A stretch of DNA of 64,000 nucleotides from Himantopus leucocephalus. Lineage: Eukaryota > Chordata > Aves > Charadriiformes > Recurvirostridae. The position numbers and the translations under genes were made by a program. Numbering within the stretch: position 1 is the stretch's first letter; every line of letters starts with the position of its first letter. The DNA lies in assembly GCA_003993805.1 (NCBI GenBank), contig RSEF01000001.1, forward strand, positions 62,275,544 through 62,339,543, given 5' to 3'. The notes beneath the pieces are model-generated. The model made no database searches, was not told where the DNA came from, and saw only the letters and a list, made by a program, of their open reading frames with translations. Positions 48,900 through 62,828 of the stretch are shown piece by piece.

Positions 48900-51800
48900 C
48901 TTCACGAGCTGGTTTGGATAATATTTTGAATGAATGGCAGGGGTACGTAGCACATACCACCTGGTATTTTCTATAATGCAGAGGCAAAATACCACTCCTT
49001 TTCTAAATTTTAAAGTAATTCTCCAATCTATTAGAGTTTAGTGATCTGAAATTACTTGCCTCATTGTTAGAATGAAAAGCCTTTGTGAGGCTTTCCTGAA
49101 AATTTTAAAATAATGAGATATTAGGATGCTGACTTTAGTTAAAGGGGAACAATAAAGAAAAGGGGGGAAAAAGGGGGAAGGCAGAGTAACAGAAGTGCCA
49201 AGAAAGAGAGGAGAAAATAGAATCACCAGCCTTTTAATTTGGTTTTTACATGTATTAATACTCCACGAAAAAAGTTCTTTAACAGTCTTACATTCTCAGA
49301 GTGCTTAATTGGCCCCCTGCCTGAAGTCAACCAGAAAATTGCTTACTTGGAATGAGAATTGGAAAGATACCACAGTACCAACCCAGTGACTACAGACAAG
49401 AAAAATCTCCGATGCTGCAGTATCTTCTGGTAGTCCAGTTAAGCAATATCTGATTCTTGCAGGACACACACTATAAAAACAGTGGCTGCCTGACCCTGTG
49501 TGCACTGGAAATTAGTGATTTTTTTATATGAGAAGGGATTACAGGGTGGTGGTGGAGAAACAACACCCTTGCAGTTCTGAACAAGGGCTTTGTGAAGTAG
49601 TTGTGGCTCCTATTGGCATTTAACATCCATATGTGAGTGTGCATATATTGGATAAGAGAGGTGAAAAGAAGAAGGGCCAGAGTGAAATGAGGGCAAGAAC
49701 CTTGAAAGAAAAGCTGGGAGAATGTAGAATTACAATTTTTGAACTGAAAAAAACTGTAGCCAACCTACGTGCTTAGAAGAGTTAAACACCATACAGGACA
49801 GTGAGGAACTGAGCTCTTAACACTCTCTCTCATTTTTTTTAGTTGTTAAATGCACTGAAAAATTCTGGGTTTCCAAACCAACACTCAGATCGGAAGAGCT
49901 GCAGATGAGAGAAGCATCTCCCTGAGATGCTCAAAGACAAAGGCACATACGTTTCCTTTATAAATACTTCAGGGGGTTGTTATTGAGAGGGGGGAAAACA
50001 GATGTTAAGAAGCTCTGGTCAGGATGTGCCCCACCAGTAACACAGGGGTACCTTCCTAGAAGAAACCTGTATGTTTCAGCACAGCTGTGTGCTTGAGTTC
50101 TCCTTGCACTAAGCAGGATGAGCATTGTAGTAATACAGTATAATTATTGTAAAGCTAAACTGTCTCATTTATCCAGGGTCTCACAGTGAGAATCTCTGAC
50201 AGCCTTTTTCTCCGAGGCAGAGACTCGGAAAAAGCCAGGCAGCCCATCCCACCGCCTTGGCATGCGAGGTGAATGCATACTTCTGTGTGCCTGATTGCTG
50301 TGTGCAGGGATGCTAATACCTATGTGAATAGTTTCACAGCTGGTAGGGCTTGTGAGTGAGAGTTCATAAAGCTTCTCCAGAAGTTTGAGAGCAAGAGAAA
50401 GAGGTTCAGTTGTCTGATTTTTGGTGTGATTTGCTTCAGGAATATTTCTTCCTTTGCGTGGTTTTACTAAATTTCATTTCTTGCCAGACTCATTTCCTCG
50501 AAAAATGTTGTGGAATTTCCTCACTGCACTGACCTCCCAGGCTATTCTGGCAGTAGCTTTTAGTGGTTATTTCTCCACTTACATCAGGTAGATACTGAGA
50601 TAAGAGCCGACCATTGCTGTTTCTAGCATTGCCTCTCAATATATTGCATTGTTCTCCTGCCAGCGGGTAGTGTGGCGTTATGATTTTACGCAATGTTACA
50701 AGCATTATGGCGTAGCACTGTGCATCCTTCTGTGCCTGTCACTCTGGGGGGAAGCGAGCACCTAGCGCACGCTCTCTCTCCTGGTACAATAACTAGAGAT
50801 ATCACTGGGGATCTGCAAAAGCTCATTAAACAGTGAGGAACCTGCGTGTTGCAGTCATCCTGTAAGGAAACTGCGTATCTTTTATCTTTGAGAACACTGG
50901 TGGAAGGCTGAGAGAGTGACAGGACGAAGATAGGGCTGCAGCACATGACAATGTGGAAATTTTGGAATAGAATCAAGCTGTTCTTGGTACCCTAATTTGG
51001 AGCATCTTCGGCTTTTTCTGTTCACAAGCGATACAGAATCTATAGCTTAGATGGTCTGAGAGCTGCTTTTAACTCCATAATGTTTCTCTTTGCTTTTTTT
51101 CGTATACACTGAGGGATTATTATTGTTCTCTGTTATATCAATAATTATAGGGAAATCCCACTGACTGGTGAATTCAGTAGGCTTACTCTAGGCTTACTCT
51201 GATGTCAAAGAGAGTATTTATTTTAATCATTGCTACTTGAAACTTGCTACACCGACTGGTGGGCTAAGTGAGATGGAGTTTAAAACCTATAAAATAAGTT
51301 TTTCTGGCATATTGAAATTAATTCCATGCCCAATTAATTTCTTCAGCAGTGACATAATTCCTGTCGCCTCAGTGCTGTGCAGCTAACTATGCCCCTTCTT
51401 TTAGTATCCTAGATATTAGAATATCTCACCTACATTTTATTGGCAAAGCAAACACCTTTTTCTCTATTTGTTTCTTCTTTTCATTATAGCCAACTTAAAA
51501 GACAGAAGAACAGCAGTTTCTCCGCATTGCAAACCATTATGCTTTCCTCCTGCATGACTGTTGCTAATTCCACCACCAGGAGGCCCTCATTAAAGTGCTT
51601 ATAGCTACACAAAGAAAACACAAGGACAGTGAAATGAGATGGAGACATCCATCCCCACAGGAGTAATCCGAAACTAATACTTATCCTATAAATAGAAATT
51701 TTCAGAGTGCTGCACAGGCAGCTATTAATTGATTATTGCAGGAATCCCAATATCCAACCATCAGTTGTACTGTAACTTTTGAGGATACTGAGGTGTCATG

Positions 51801-54800
51801 GGTGGTATCCCTGCATTGAGTCACCAAGTGATAGCCAGGAAAGTTCATGCCTTTGTCTTCTGGATAGGAAAGCTCTTAGTAACGTAAGGAAAATAATAAA
51901 ACGGGGGGAAAGCATGGTTTTGATTTCTAGTCACTCACGTCTGCCCTCTATCTTTCACCCAAGGCATATGCCTTCACCTAATTCACCATTGCCTTCTTGC
52001 TTTTAGCTACTTACTCCAAGTTTTTATTGTCTCCTGAAAGTTCTAAATACCCACACTAACTGTCTGATTGATTGTTCACTTTTGCTAACATGACCTTCTT
52101 AAAAGAAAGGGGGAAGGAGAAATGTTTTCATCCTTTTTTTGCCAAATAGGGCGCTTCTTAATTACTGGATTTTCAAAGCTGCAGCCATTACTTTGGCTGA
52201 AATGTAGACTTTGTTATTCAAAAGAACAGTGTGCCCGTGATCTCCTAACTAAGAAGTATATATAGGTGTAGTTTTTCTTTCCTTAAAGCCTAGCTTTTTT
52301 CTCTTCACTGCTGAGTCAAGCCTTGCATATCTGATTCTGTTCCAGTCTCCCAAGATCATTTTTTGGTACTGATGCATCCAAGACACAGCTTTGCAATTTC
52401 AGAATGGATAGAAAGTGAGAGTGGCTTTGCTTCTGTTGGGAAATGCAGCTTGTGCAAGTTGTAGGCTGCAAATTGAGTTATCCCTTGTCTTTCAAACTCT
52501 GTTTCTGCCCTCCTTCCCTGAATTCACACATATACATTCCACACATTTACATTTGTTTACTTGGGCATTTCTTATATGTATTAAAGTGTAAAACATGTAT
52601 CCTCTGCTCTAAGAAGCAGAAGAAGCGGATTTGAGGCCATGATGTTGTATATAATGTTCCCAGGCCTCTGAAGAGGTTTTCCAATCATTGTTCACCATTC
52701 TTGCCACACTGTTCACCTTAAAGTGTTTAAGCAAATATACAGGCAGTTCTGCCACTCACGTGCTCTGGATAAAATCCATTGCTTCCTGATGGAGTTTGCC
52801 ACGAGGCTGACCTTGGTGACTGAGAGCCCAAAGGTTCAGAGGACACATGCAGTCCACACAGCAGTGAAAGTTTCTGTTAAGCTCTATTTCATTCTGTTCC
52901 AATTACCTGTCTACTCCTTGCTTGTTTCCATGTCTGTCTTTTCATTCTTCTCTTTGTCTCTTACTTTCACAGCCATCCGTTTCTGTGGGTCACTTAAGAT
53001 GTCCTTTCCAGGAAATGATGAAATATTAAACCTCCAGTCTGTATATTCCCGGTTAGTGGATGCAGGGAGGCTATACCAGGGAAAGGATCACTTGGAATAT
53101 TGGTTGGTTTCTTATGCTCTGTTGTAACTCTCCACAGCTGGCAACTGCTGGAGACGAGATGTTAGGCCTTTGGGCTGAGCTGCTGTGTTGTTTATACGGG
53201 AGGACAAACAGGGCCTGCATTCTAAATCCCCTTCTAATCTTATTTTATCTCATGCCTTATATGAACATCAACTGTATTTTGTACAAACAAGCGATATTGC
53301 ATCATGAGAAAATGTGAAGATTAGTGTGTATAGCACACTATGAAGATGGGAGAAAAGTGCTAAGTATTCTTCCGTGTTCGTTCATCATTCCTTCTTCCTC
53401 TCCACTTAGGCACACTGCCAACCCAAAGAAGCTACACTAACTGGGACTATTCCCAGTTGGAAGTGGAAAAATTCAAGATGAACAATTTGCTGTCACCAAA
53501 GGGAGAGCTGGAAGAACACTGGTGTAAGCACTTGTCCCTAGTTCCTGCTAATAGAAATAGGAGTTCATATCCAAACCAGGTGGTCGTTTTTCTCCCCAGG
53601 ATGACTTGATCTACAGGTCTTACTCTATACTGATTCTTTGTGTTAGAAAGGTATGCCTGTGGATGACCGTTTACCAAAGGCAAAAATTGGAAATAATGTG
53701 GGCTTTAGATGATGTGGTGTCAGCAGTGGCATGAGAATGGACTGCGTGGCCCCAAAAGTCCTGGGTATCTGCTGCAAGCTCATATGCAGATGAGGTAGCT
53801 TTTCAGGCTTTTGGGGAATGCAGATGACTGCTCACCCATAGCCTGAACTAGCTTGGGGTAAAAGCTATTCAGGGACATGCAAGAGATTTGGAACACATTC
53901 CTATGAGACCTGCGAAGGCCAGGTACTGTAGTGCAGTAAATGAGATATCTAGTTGTTTTGTTTTGTTTCCCTGTTTTAATTTTTCATTGTTCCCTGGGGT
54001 AGCAAGGCATGCAAATATGAGACATACTAGGACCAGGTAGAAGGTGGCTCAACAGTTGTCATATAAATAGCTGGATGGTGTCAGTGTGTTCAACAGCAGT
54101 AAAGCAGGATCTTCATTGGTTCACAAGGGAAAAAGAACCATGAAAATATAAATTTGAATTTGCATTGAATGCCCAAGCAAAATGAGCCTTATGGCGGGTG
54201 CTCTCTCTGCATAAACTTGGTTCTAAGTCTTGGATTCACAACTTATGAACTGTGTTTTTCATTCTGCCTCCCTTCCCCAGATTCCTTCAAGATGACAAGC
54301 AGTCCAAAGAAGACTGGTAATCACTGTACAAGAATGTAAGATAAAAATATGTTCGCAAAGATGTGCGGCTAGCAAGTAGATGTGTCACGGAAGCTAAGGC
54401 TTTCATTAAAAGTATCCATTGCTGACCTCTTCATCTTGTTCCTATTACCGACAAGTTTGTTGGTTTGGGATTTTTTGATCAATTTGTCAGGTGACAGGAA
54501 AAAGCAGTTTTCCTTAACCATTTAGAAAAAAATTCCTCAAAATTTTTTGAGGAAAAAAATTTCTCCTTTAGAAAAACGTCATCAGCACTCCTTTCATTTT
54601 CTAAGTTTGATCTTACTAATTTCAATCACGTCCCACAAGCTGCTTTTATATTTCCCTTGTTGTTTAGAGATTCGCGCTTATTGCAGGCCATCATTCCACA
54701 GGCAACACTCGCTGTCTATATTGTACTCTCCAGCCAAGATACAGCAGACATTTCCTTTTGAAAAGAAGTAAGTGAAGAACGTGGCACAGGGAAAATTATA

Positions 54801-57800
54801 CTTAACTTTGACTTACGCACCAAGTGCTTAAATATTGTGAAGAATCTTGTATTTTTAACATTACTGGGAGGGAGGGGGTGTCATATTTAGAAACTAGTTC
54901 CCAGCTCACATCTATGTAATTTGATTCAGTTTGGAAATAAAAGTTGATGAAAATCTGCGTCTCTAAAGATTTAAATCTTGTCAGTCCAAAAGAAAGCTAA
55001 ATTGTTTTCATGGGTCAGCAGACAGGCTGTTCTCACAATTCATTCATTCATTTACTGCTGAAGTAATGTGCTACTTCAGTTCCAAGATTAAACAACTGGT
55101 AGTGATAACTTGCTGTCAGGGATCGTGTCAGTGTGTCAAGCCTTGTGTAGAACATGGGAAAACTTGTAATCGAAATTGAGACAGGTGAGACAGGGTTCAA
55201 CAGGCTGCAAATACAGATAATCAAGTCAGTAAAAAATGGGGATTGCTGTTTCCAAGACAAACGTCCTAATTTGATATTTAGTCACCTAGACAGGTAGTGA
55301 CATTTTCCAAAATGCTCCATTATAAGCATTTCTTTTGCAGTCAATGGGAACTGCAGGTCCCTGGCACTCAAGCTCTGGCTGTTTAATTATGAGCCTCTGA
55401 TTGAATTCCTGGTTTGAAATCTTGGGACCTGAATGACCTGGATGAGGGACTAACGCAAGAGCATTACCACTGTACGTGGATACAGAGTAGCAAATTACTT
55501 GGAAATGTCTAACAGAAATTCATTGTTCTTTATTAGACGTGGTTTTGTTAGTGTTTTAGGAGAAAGGAAAAGATGATTATTTGTCATACAAAGAAAGGAA
55601 AATTTCTAAGCACAGAGAGCAAATAAAGTAAGGCAGAAGGAAAAAAGCAAGAGAAGAATATTTGGGGAAAGTAGCATGGAAAAAGTATGAATGGTGGAAG
55701 GAATGGTAGTGGTGAATGTACACAGAGGGTGCATTGAATAGGAGGCTGGGAACGCTGAACCTGATACAGAGGCCAGTGAGAACAGTCCAAGTCAGTAATG
55801 ATAGTAATTTATTTCTCTGCAAATGCTTTGGAAATAAATTGAATTCTATTTTTCTTAAATCAAAGTTAAGAACAATGTGTGTATTGTTATACATTTTGTG
55901 GTTTTTGCCTGCATTGTACATTGAAGAGGGGCAAAAGAAATAGGTCATCGGTCATAGGGTCTGCTCGTACTGTTAAAATCTGGAGTCCTGGAAAACAAAC
56001 TGGCAGGAGAGCAAGTTATTCTCCTTAGAATCTGAAATTATGTATATCAAGCATTTTCTTTTATATTTACTCGTATTGCAGAGGACTTTTACTTTGCTTG
56101 GCATAACACACAATTTACTCAGCTTGCATCTTGCTGATTTCTACATATTTTTGTAATGAAAGTTGGTGCTGTCAACAAGTGGAAGCAACATCTTCTGTTT
56201 CTTTTGACCAAGCTAAATCAAGTTTGGTGTATTTCTTCTTGTAATATACACTATTAGAGCAATCCTGCCAGGCTCCCTTTCACTTTTATTCTTTGGAATC
56301 CCTGTCTTTGCTCATATTTAACTATCATCAGAGTGATACCGCCATACTGCCAGCGTATCAATTTCTCTCACAACAGCCAAGGTCTCGCCATTACAGAGTG
56401 TTAGAAAAAGCCCCCTTACCAGTGCTGCTTTGTCACTGTGGAGTGGCAAGGGGGAAACTTACTTCACTGAGTAATTATGCAGGGAGTGGGTATTTGGGAG
56501 CAATTGCTTATAAAACTGGCTTAGAGAAATACAGTAGCCATGTGATGTTAGTGCCATTTTTTTTACCCAGAGCTGCACATTGAAACACGCATAAGCGTGT
56601 TCTGCTTCATTTATTTTGTTAAAGCAGCTTACGAAGTTGATAAATCTTGAGGGAAGGAATCTTCCAAACTTGCTTGTTAGAGACAGCTGACTTGGTTGGG
56701 CGTTTTATGGAATAGTTCCATCAGTTACTTTTTACTAGATAAGGACATTGCCCTGGTGTCATAGCTATTTTGCGAGCCTATAATTGCCTTCTATGACCCT
56801 GAAATGTCTCCTGCCATTTCAGTAGGAGAGGATGTTTTTATCCCTTTTCCCATGACTGCAATGTGGTGCTGCTAGCACTAGTGGCTGCTGTAGTTTGCTC
56901 TAGAAACGGCTATGTTTCACTTGTGGATGGGCTAGGCTTTTAAAAGAGAATACATGAAAATTAAGGCATTAATCCTACCAACATGGTAAATTACTCAAGG
57001 TTTTTCTGTCTTTCATTTTTCTGGAAGGAACTGAAACACGGACAAGCCTCTAGCAAGTACCAACCTCATCAAACAAGCAAAGTCTTCCAAGTCCAAACAG
57101 GTAAAATATAAAACAGTGACTTTTCCAGGTATAGAACAGGGAAGAAAAGGTAAAATATTATTTATTTTACTAAGACTCTGCAGGCTTGTTGTTCTGAAGG
57201 CTTTTACTATGCTATAGTATGTGCTCTCCATACAAGAAGCAGGAGAGTGTGTGTACATATGTTTGTATATGTATATCCTACACAGCTGGAACCCATGGAA
57301 GCTGCTTGTGTGCGTATCCTCTTGTGTGTGCCTAATTAGTGCAAATACTTCCTTAGGTATTGGGTTCACTGACATGTGCTAGGCGAGGGCAAGCCGGACA
57401 GCTAGTATTTAATATTTCAGACCTCCACACTCAAGATGCAATGCTTGAAAAGGATAAGAAGAAAAGTGTTTGGAAGCAGTCTCAACATATGCTTAAAACT
57501 AGAAGACTAAAAATAGCAACTCATCCTAGAGAGGTGATGCAGTGTTTGGAGAAGGATGGAAGATGACGTGATAGATTGAGTGAATTTTTCTCTCTCCCGC
57601 TGACACAGCTGATCTTGTTGGCATCCACATATGCCCTGCAATAGAGAACATTCTTAAGGGCACTTGTTCATGTAAAGGGAGCGTGGAAGTGGGATTGCTT
57701 TGCATTTCTTAGTGTTGCTTTTTTTGTCAGTTTTTCTCCACAGATTCTGTCCCTAAGCCAGTAAGGTCCCTTCCCTGCCCCCGCTAAAAGCTTTCATCTT

Positions 57801-58463
57801 TCTGAGAAGAATAGGTGAAAGGATTTTACTCCTTTGTCCAGAAGCAGGTCCTCTGAGAGACTTGAAACAACTTCTGTTGTGTTGAACTATTGACAAGTAC
57901 GGCTTCCAAACCTCAGTGCTTTGTACATATTTTTAGTCTCATAATGATGACGGTACTGAAGTCTGTAGCGTTGTCTGCTTCTCAACAGGCCTCCTTTAGC
58001 AGTTGCTCTTTAGGAACTTCAATATAGTGTTGGTCACAAACTATATACTGCATACTTATTCTAGCCGTGTCTGGAATTTCCTTCCCTGCCTTTTTTTTTT
58101 CCTATCAAATGTACATGAATTCCTCCTGAAGCAACACCCAGAAAAGCCCTCCACCCAGATAATTCAGACTCCTGAGCTGATTCACAGACTCTTGTACTTT
58201 ACAGAGAGTTCCTTCAAGGCCACTCAGTCATTCCTTACAAATGCCTGGGATGAAAGACGGTTGTTATTCTCATCAGCTTCTTATCTCCAATTTGCTTTTG
58301 CTGCATTAGCACTGTGATAGCTGGGGGTGGGGAACAGTGGTTGGTCAGGAACACCTCATAGCTGCAGTTCAATACTGAAAACTATTTTGAAATTAAAGAT
58401 TTGAGTGTCATGTGATTTCCTGCTTGTCTCATACTCATCGCCCTAAGAACAGAGGTCACATGT
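48900..58463. other. AT-rich intergenic or intronic stretch without recognised genes
   Basis: About 9.5 kb with no exon I can assign to a known protein; open frames are short and lack family motifs. It might be intergenic, or an intron of a gene starting in the CBY1 island. A short inverted repeat (54533-54554, arms TTCCTCAAAA and TTTTGAGGAA) is the only local structure noted. Confidence 0.5.
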
Positions 58464-59041
58464 TGTCATGGTTTCATCTGGGTTAGAGTAGACTTTCTTA
58501 CTAGCAGCTGGTATAGTGCTATGTTTTGGATTTGGGATGGGAAATAGCGTCGATAGAGCACTGGTGGTTTTGGTTATTGCTAAGCAGTCAAGGCCTTTTC
58601 TGCTTCTCACACCCCCCCACCAGCGAGCAGGCTGGGAGTACACAACGAAATGGGGAGGGGACAGAGGTGGGACAGCTGATCACGACTGACCAAAGGGATA
58701 TTCCATGCCATGTGTTGTCATGCTCAGTATATAAACTTGGGGGAAGAAGAAGGAAGGGGGGGGATGTTCAGAGTGATGGTGTTTGTGTTCCCAAGTAACC
58801 ATTCCATGTGATGGAGCCCTGCTTTCCTGGAGATGGCTGAACACCTGCCTGCCGATGGGAAGTGGTGAATGAAATTCCTTGTTTTGCTTTGTGAGTGCAC
58901 GTGGCTTTTGCTTTACTTATTAAACTGTATTTATCTCAACCCACGAGTTTTCTCACTTCTGATTCTCTCCCCATCCTGCCGTGGGGGGAGTGAGTGAGCG
59001 GCTGCGTGGTCCTAGTTGCCAGCTGGGGTTAAACCATGACA
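58464..59041 (+). mobile_element. Solo LTR of an avian ERV (ERVL-type ends)
   Basis: A 578-base unit bounded by a perfect 11-base inverted repeat, TGTCATGGTTT and AAACCATGACA (TG...CA ends). Inside are a TATA box (TATATAA at 58728-58734) and an ATTAAA signal (58919-58924) in the right order for U3-R-U5 on the plus strand. The internal text, such as GGTATAGTGCTATGTTTTGG, is familiar from bird ERVL LTRs. There is no internal coding region, so it is a recombined solo LTR. Flanking bases CATGT and AGTGT do not form a clean target duplication, suggesting age or an end miscall. Confidence 0.82.
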
Positions 59042-62000
59042 AGTGTGAAATTTGGTCTTAGAAACTCTGACCTATTCCTCTGCCTTGGATTGCCTGGCCA
59101 TTGAAGCAGGAAGTGCTGCCTTAATAATCCAGTGGGGAAATAACAGTGGGGACAGACAAAACAGGAAGGAAGACTGCAGAAGGAAGTACTGGAATGTATT
59201 GAATTGAGTGGGAGTTGTGCACCTGCACTGAGTTTCAGAGACACCTGTATGTCACTTACTATCACCAATTCAGCAAAAGCACCAGGAGGAGAGATTAAAA
59301 GCTTTTTTCGGTTACAGACAGAAGAAATGTTTAAGAAATAGACATGCTTCCAGTCCGGCTGGTAATGAAACCATTATAATCCAAGGAAAGGGGAACAAAG
59401 GATAAAACAAGAATAATCGGAACAAAGGATAAAACAAGAATAATCATGTTAATGAATCTCTGAAGTTTAAAGGTGCAAGGTTGAAGAAAATTATTAGCTG
59501 GACCATTACTGAAAATTAAGTCTCTGTGTGTTGCAAAATCAAGGAAACACAATATTTTAAAGCTAATTACAACTCCTAAGAGCTCTCCACATTATTCTAA
59601 GCTAAAAATAACTGCGTGATGATGCAGCCGATGCCTATCCAAGTTTTGGGGTTTGAAAAACAAACTGCTTATGATCTCTTCTGGCCACTGGCCTGGCAAA
59701 CATATGGAATACAAATGGAGCAAGATTGTTTTTTTTCTGTGGTTTACATACAAACTCACTTGCAGAAGCAGCAGGCAAAGTCAGGAATAGAAAACTGGCC
59801 AAAAGAAGAGCATGTTCAGTTCTGCAGTGTGGCTGGTTTAAAACAAAAGCTGCTACCGACAGAATGGCTGAGCTAGAAAGCCTTAACTTTTCCAAACTCA
59901 TAAGGTATGTGGAAACACTGTGAAAATGATTAGTCTTTCAAACAGAGGCTCTTCAAAGTCTGTTTTTTTTTAAATGAAGAAATGTCTCAAATACCAGTGC
60001 TGAACCTCTTCCAAGTGTGAATTTAAAAATGTTTGTCTTGTAAAATGCCATTCTTTGATGCGACCAGTGAATTCCGCTGTGACCTGGAAATTAAAAAAAA
60101 TTCTATTAGCTGCACTTTAAATACATTCTTCTTTCTGAAGCATGCCAATGAAAATGCTGTCCTGAGTACAAAACAGAGCAGTGTACTCAAAGTCATTATT
60201 CAACTCACTTGACAACAGAAGCACTCAGCTTCTGTGAGCTGGAATGTATGAGAGGGGGGAAAAACATTCCATGAATTACGCTTTTTTTAGCTGTATCACT
60301 GAAAACTCTGCTCTCCTATGGTTTGTGGATACAGTGGCTTTGCTTTGTGTCTTTTTCAGATTAATTTTCAATGCTGATGTGTGAATAAGTTAGAGAAGCA
60401 TTGACTCTTTTGGCCATAACAGTTAAGACAATATTTGCAGTACTTCCAGCTTGTTTGTATTAGGAGTCAGAATTTCTTTGGTGTGAAGAATACACCCACA
60501 GTCCTGTGTTCTGCAGCATGGCAGATGCATCCGTGAGCAATTTTCTTGTTTTAACTCCCTTTCTGAAGAATTATTGCGATTAAATCAAGTTTTCTGCCTC
60601 AGCTTCCTCCTAAAGCAATAATCCCTGTTGCTTCTCTGTCTTTCCCTGTGCCATGCAGCAATGTGAACAGCTGCCACCAGGCAAATTGTACCTCCTGTAT
60701 TTGAGTTCAGTCCCAGAGAAGTCCATCTGTCTACAGGAATGGTGTGAGACCACCAAATGGCAAAACTGACCCCAACACGTTGCTGAGGCAAGTGTTTCCC
60801 TGCCTCTCTTCCCCATCCCCCAGCTGACTGATCCCATCTTTTTTACTATTCAGATGAGCACCAGAGTGAATACAAATAGGAGAGATGCAAAGCCATTTAG
60901 ATAAGGCGGAGCATAATGCCCCGCATCTTTGCCCAGAAGCACTCTGCAATTCTGGGGAGATTTCAGGTGTGTCACAGTTTTAGTCTGACACCAACTGTAA
61001 GTGAAATGCATTCCTATGGAAACCAGAAGGCACTGTTCTTCCAAAACAATTCAGAAATAAATGTACACTCATATCCCAGGCTGAATCTTCATGGGTTGTA
61101 TTCTGGAAGGCCAAATATCACATTATTCTGTCCTGGTTAAGAACAGGCAAACGGCCAACTTGAAAGTTCAGAGAAGGCATTAACTTACGTATTTGACTGT
61201 AGTCCATTTGGTTCACATAACCAGCTAACCAAAAAAACCCCACATGATTTCCCTGCTGCAACTATGGATTACAACAGTTTGAGAGGATGAAAAAATCAGC
61301 CGGATACTTAGTATTTTTATGGTTAACAGTTTGACTTGGGTATTGTCTTGTCTGAACTGATGTAAGATCTCAGGGGAGAGGAAACGCAGATCACAGTGGG
61401 GAATCTTATTAGCAGCGCCTCACGCACAGCTGGAGGTGCACTGGTCAGCAGCAGAACCTGTAAGAGGGAAGGAGCAGACTCTGGGATGCCTCGACTCACT
61501 TGGCTGGTGTGTAATGTGACGGGGTCTGTGGGTTTATTACACAGCGCCAGCTGGAAGCCAAATGAGCAGTTTATGATCACACAACATTTTGAAGGTGTAG
61601 AATGTAATTTATTGCCCAAAGTAGCACTTTGGGGTGGGAAATGATCTTCAGATTCTGTGCATTCATTGACCCCTCTGAGAACTATTTTGCGAACTAGTAG
61701 GATAATGGAGGGAAGGTTGTTCACAGAGGCATTAGCTGCTGCTCCGCAGCACCAGAAGGATCACTCTCTGCATGTGCATTCTGTCCTGGAATAAAAGCAT
61801 ACTTTGTGAAGGAATTCGTCTTTCAAGGGCTGTCTGCCTAAGTGCTCTTCTGGAATAGCTCTTGCGGAATAATGCAGTTTTCAAAAGCAGTGCCAGCCAG
61901 TTCCTCTGTATAGACAAAGCCTCAGGCACCCAGAATTAGACTCCAGGTACTTATCTAAATTGCTTGATGTCTCAAATGGGGACCCTGTGAGCATATCTTG

Positions 62001-62399
62001 ATGATGGTTAGGGGCTGTGGGTTTTGCTGGTTGGTTTCCCAACTTGTTATCAAAGCATATTCTCGAAATAGTCAATAGTAATTAATGTTGAGAGACCATG
62101 GGTATGTTCTCACGGATAATGAGGATTCTATCCTCGAATCTGTCAAGGATCAATTGGTGAAAGAACTCCTAATCAAGGAAAGCAAGTATTGTTATCATTC
62201 TTGAGGAGAAACATCCTGGGCCATATGAGCATACGGACCTTGAAAACGCTACTAATCTATATGTTTTGAAAAGTTTAGCCAATTTGGCAGAAAAGTGAAA
62301 ATTCTGAGTGTCCTAAGCTGAACTACCTTCATTATAGTACTAAAAATCACACTAAAAATCAAGAAGACCCTAGCCCAGGTGAAGACCCTTCCCCTGAGC
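59042..62399. other. Intergenic stretch, no genes seen
   Basis: About 3.3 kb of AT-rich sequence. It contains one perfect tandem duplication of a 27-base unit (59392-59445) and otherwise no recognised coding exon, RNA gene or repeat. Confidence 0.5.
59392..59445. repeat. Tandem duplication, 2 x 27 bases
   Basis: Two identical, directly adjacent 27-base copies (59392-59418 and 59419-59445) with core ACAAAGGATAAAACAAGAAT. Exact identity suggests a recent slippage event. Confidence 0.9.
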
Positions 62400-62661
62400 G
62401 CGTGTAGTAGTAGCTATAACTCAGTTGTGCAATCCTATGTAAACTACTAACCAATCAAATATAGGTAGGAGGTATTAATATGAAAATGATGTTGTAAAAT
62501 GTGTATATAAGCCACACGGAGAGTCCTGTTTGGTGTGCTTGATTTGTGGGGAACCATCGAGCACCCGGCCGTGTGCGAGTGTGAAATAAATAATCAACGT
62601 CTCATCCTGGCACGTGAGATTGGCTATTGCACACCGGGTAACGGGTCCAATTTTTCGGACA
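62400..62661 (+). mobile_element. LTR-like segment (TATA, poly(A) signal, CA end)
   Basis: A TATA box at 62504-62510 (TATATAA) is followed 75-80 bases later by an AATAAA hexamer (62585-62590) and then by a short region ending TTTTTCGGACA at 62661. This is the compact promoter-R-U5 layout of retroviral LTRs. The text GAACCATCGAGCACCCGGCC also looks like avian ERV LTR sequence. The 5' end of U3 could not be fixed; it may start anywhere from about 62085. No coding region follows. Confidence 0.5.
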
Positions 62662-62788
62662 ACAAACTGACGACACCCAGGTGCACTCTTAACCTCCCAC
62701 GGGCAAAGTTTTCACAAGCATCCTGAAAGAGGCTGAGACGCTGCTCCCATCCCTTCTGCCGTCGGAACATCACCCCCACCCAGCAGGG

Positions 62789-62828
62789 CAGTGACCCCAG
62801 GGGGCGGCCAGTGACCCCAGGGGGCTGC
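62789..62828. repeat. Tandem repeat, 2 x 20 bases
   Basis: Two adjacent 20-base units, CAGTGACCCCAGGGGGCGGC and a copy with one change (T for G near the end). GC-rich; no function evident. Confidence 0.85.

Noticed and set aside
47791..48987. 398-codon minus-strand open frame spanning CBY1 exon 1
   Set aside because: It runs in a different frame from CBY1 through the CpG island; the true CBY1 frame ([12 protein letters not shown]) is spliced and conserved.
52723..53127. 134-codon open frame in the AT-rich interval
   Set aside because: Hydrophobic, irregular translation without recognised motifs or a CpG promoter; consistent with chance.
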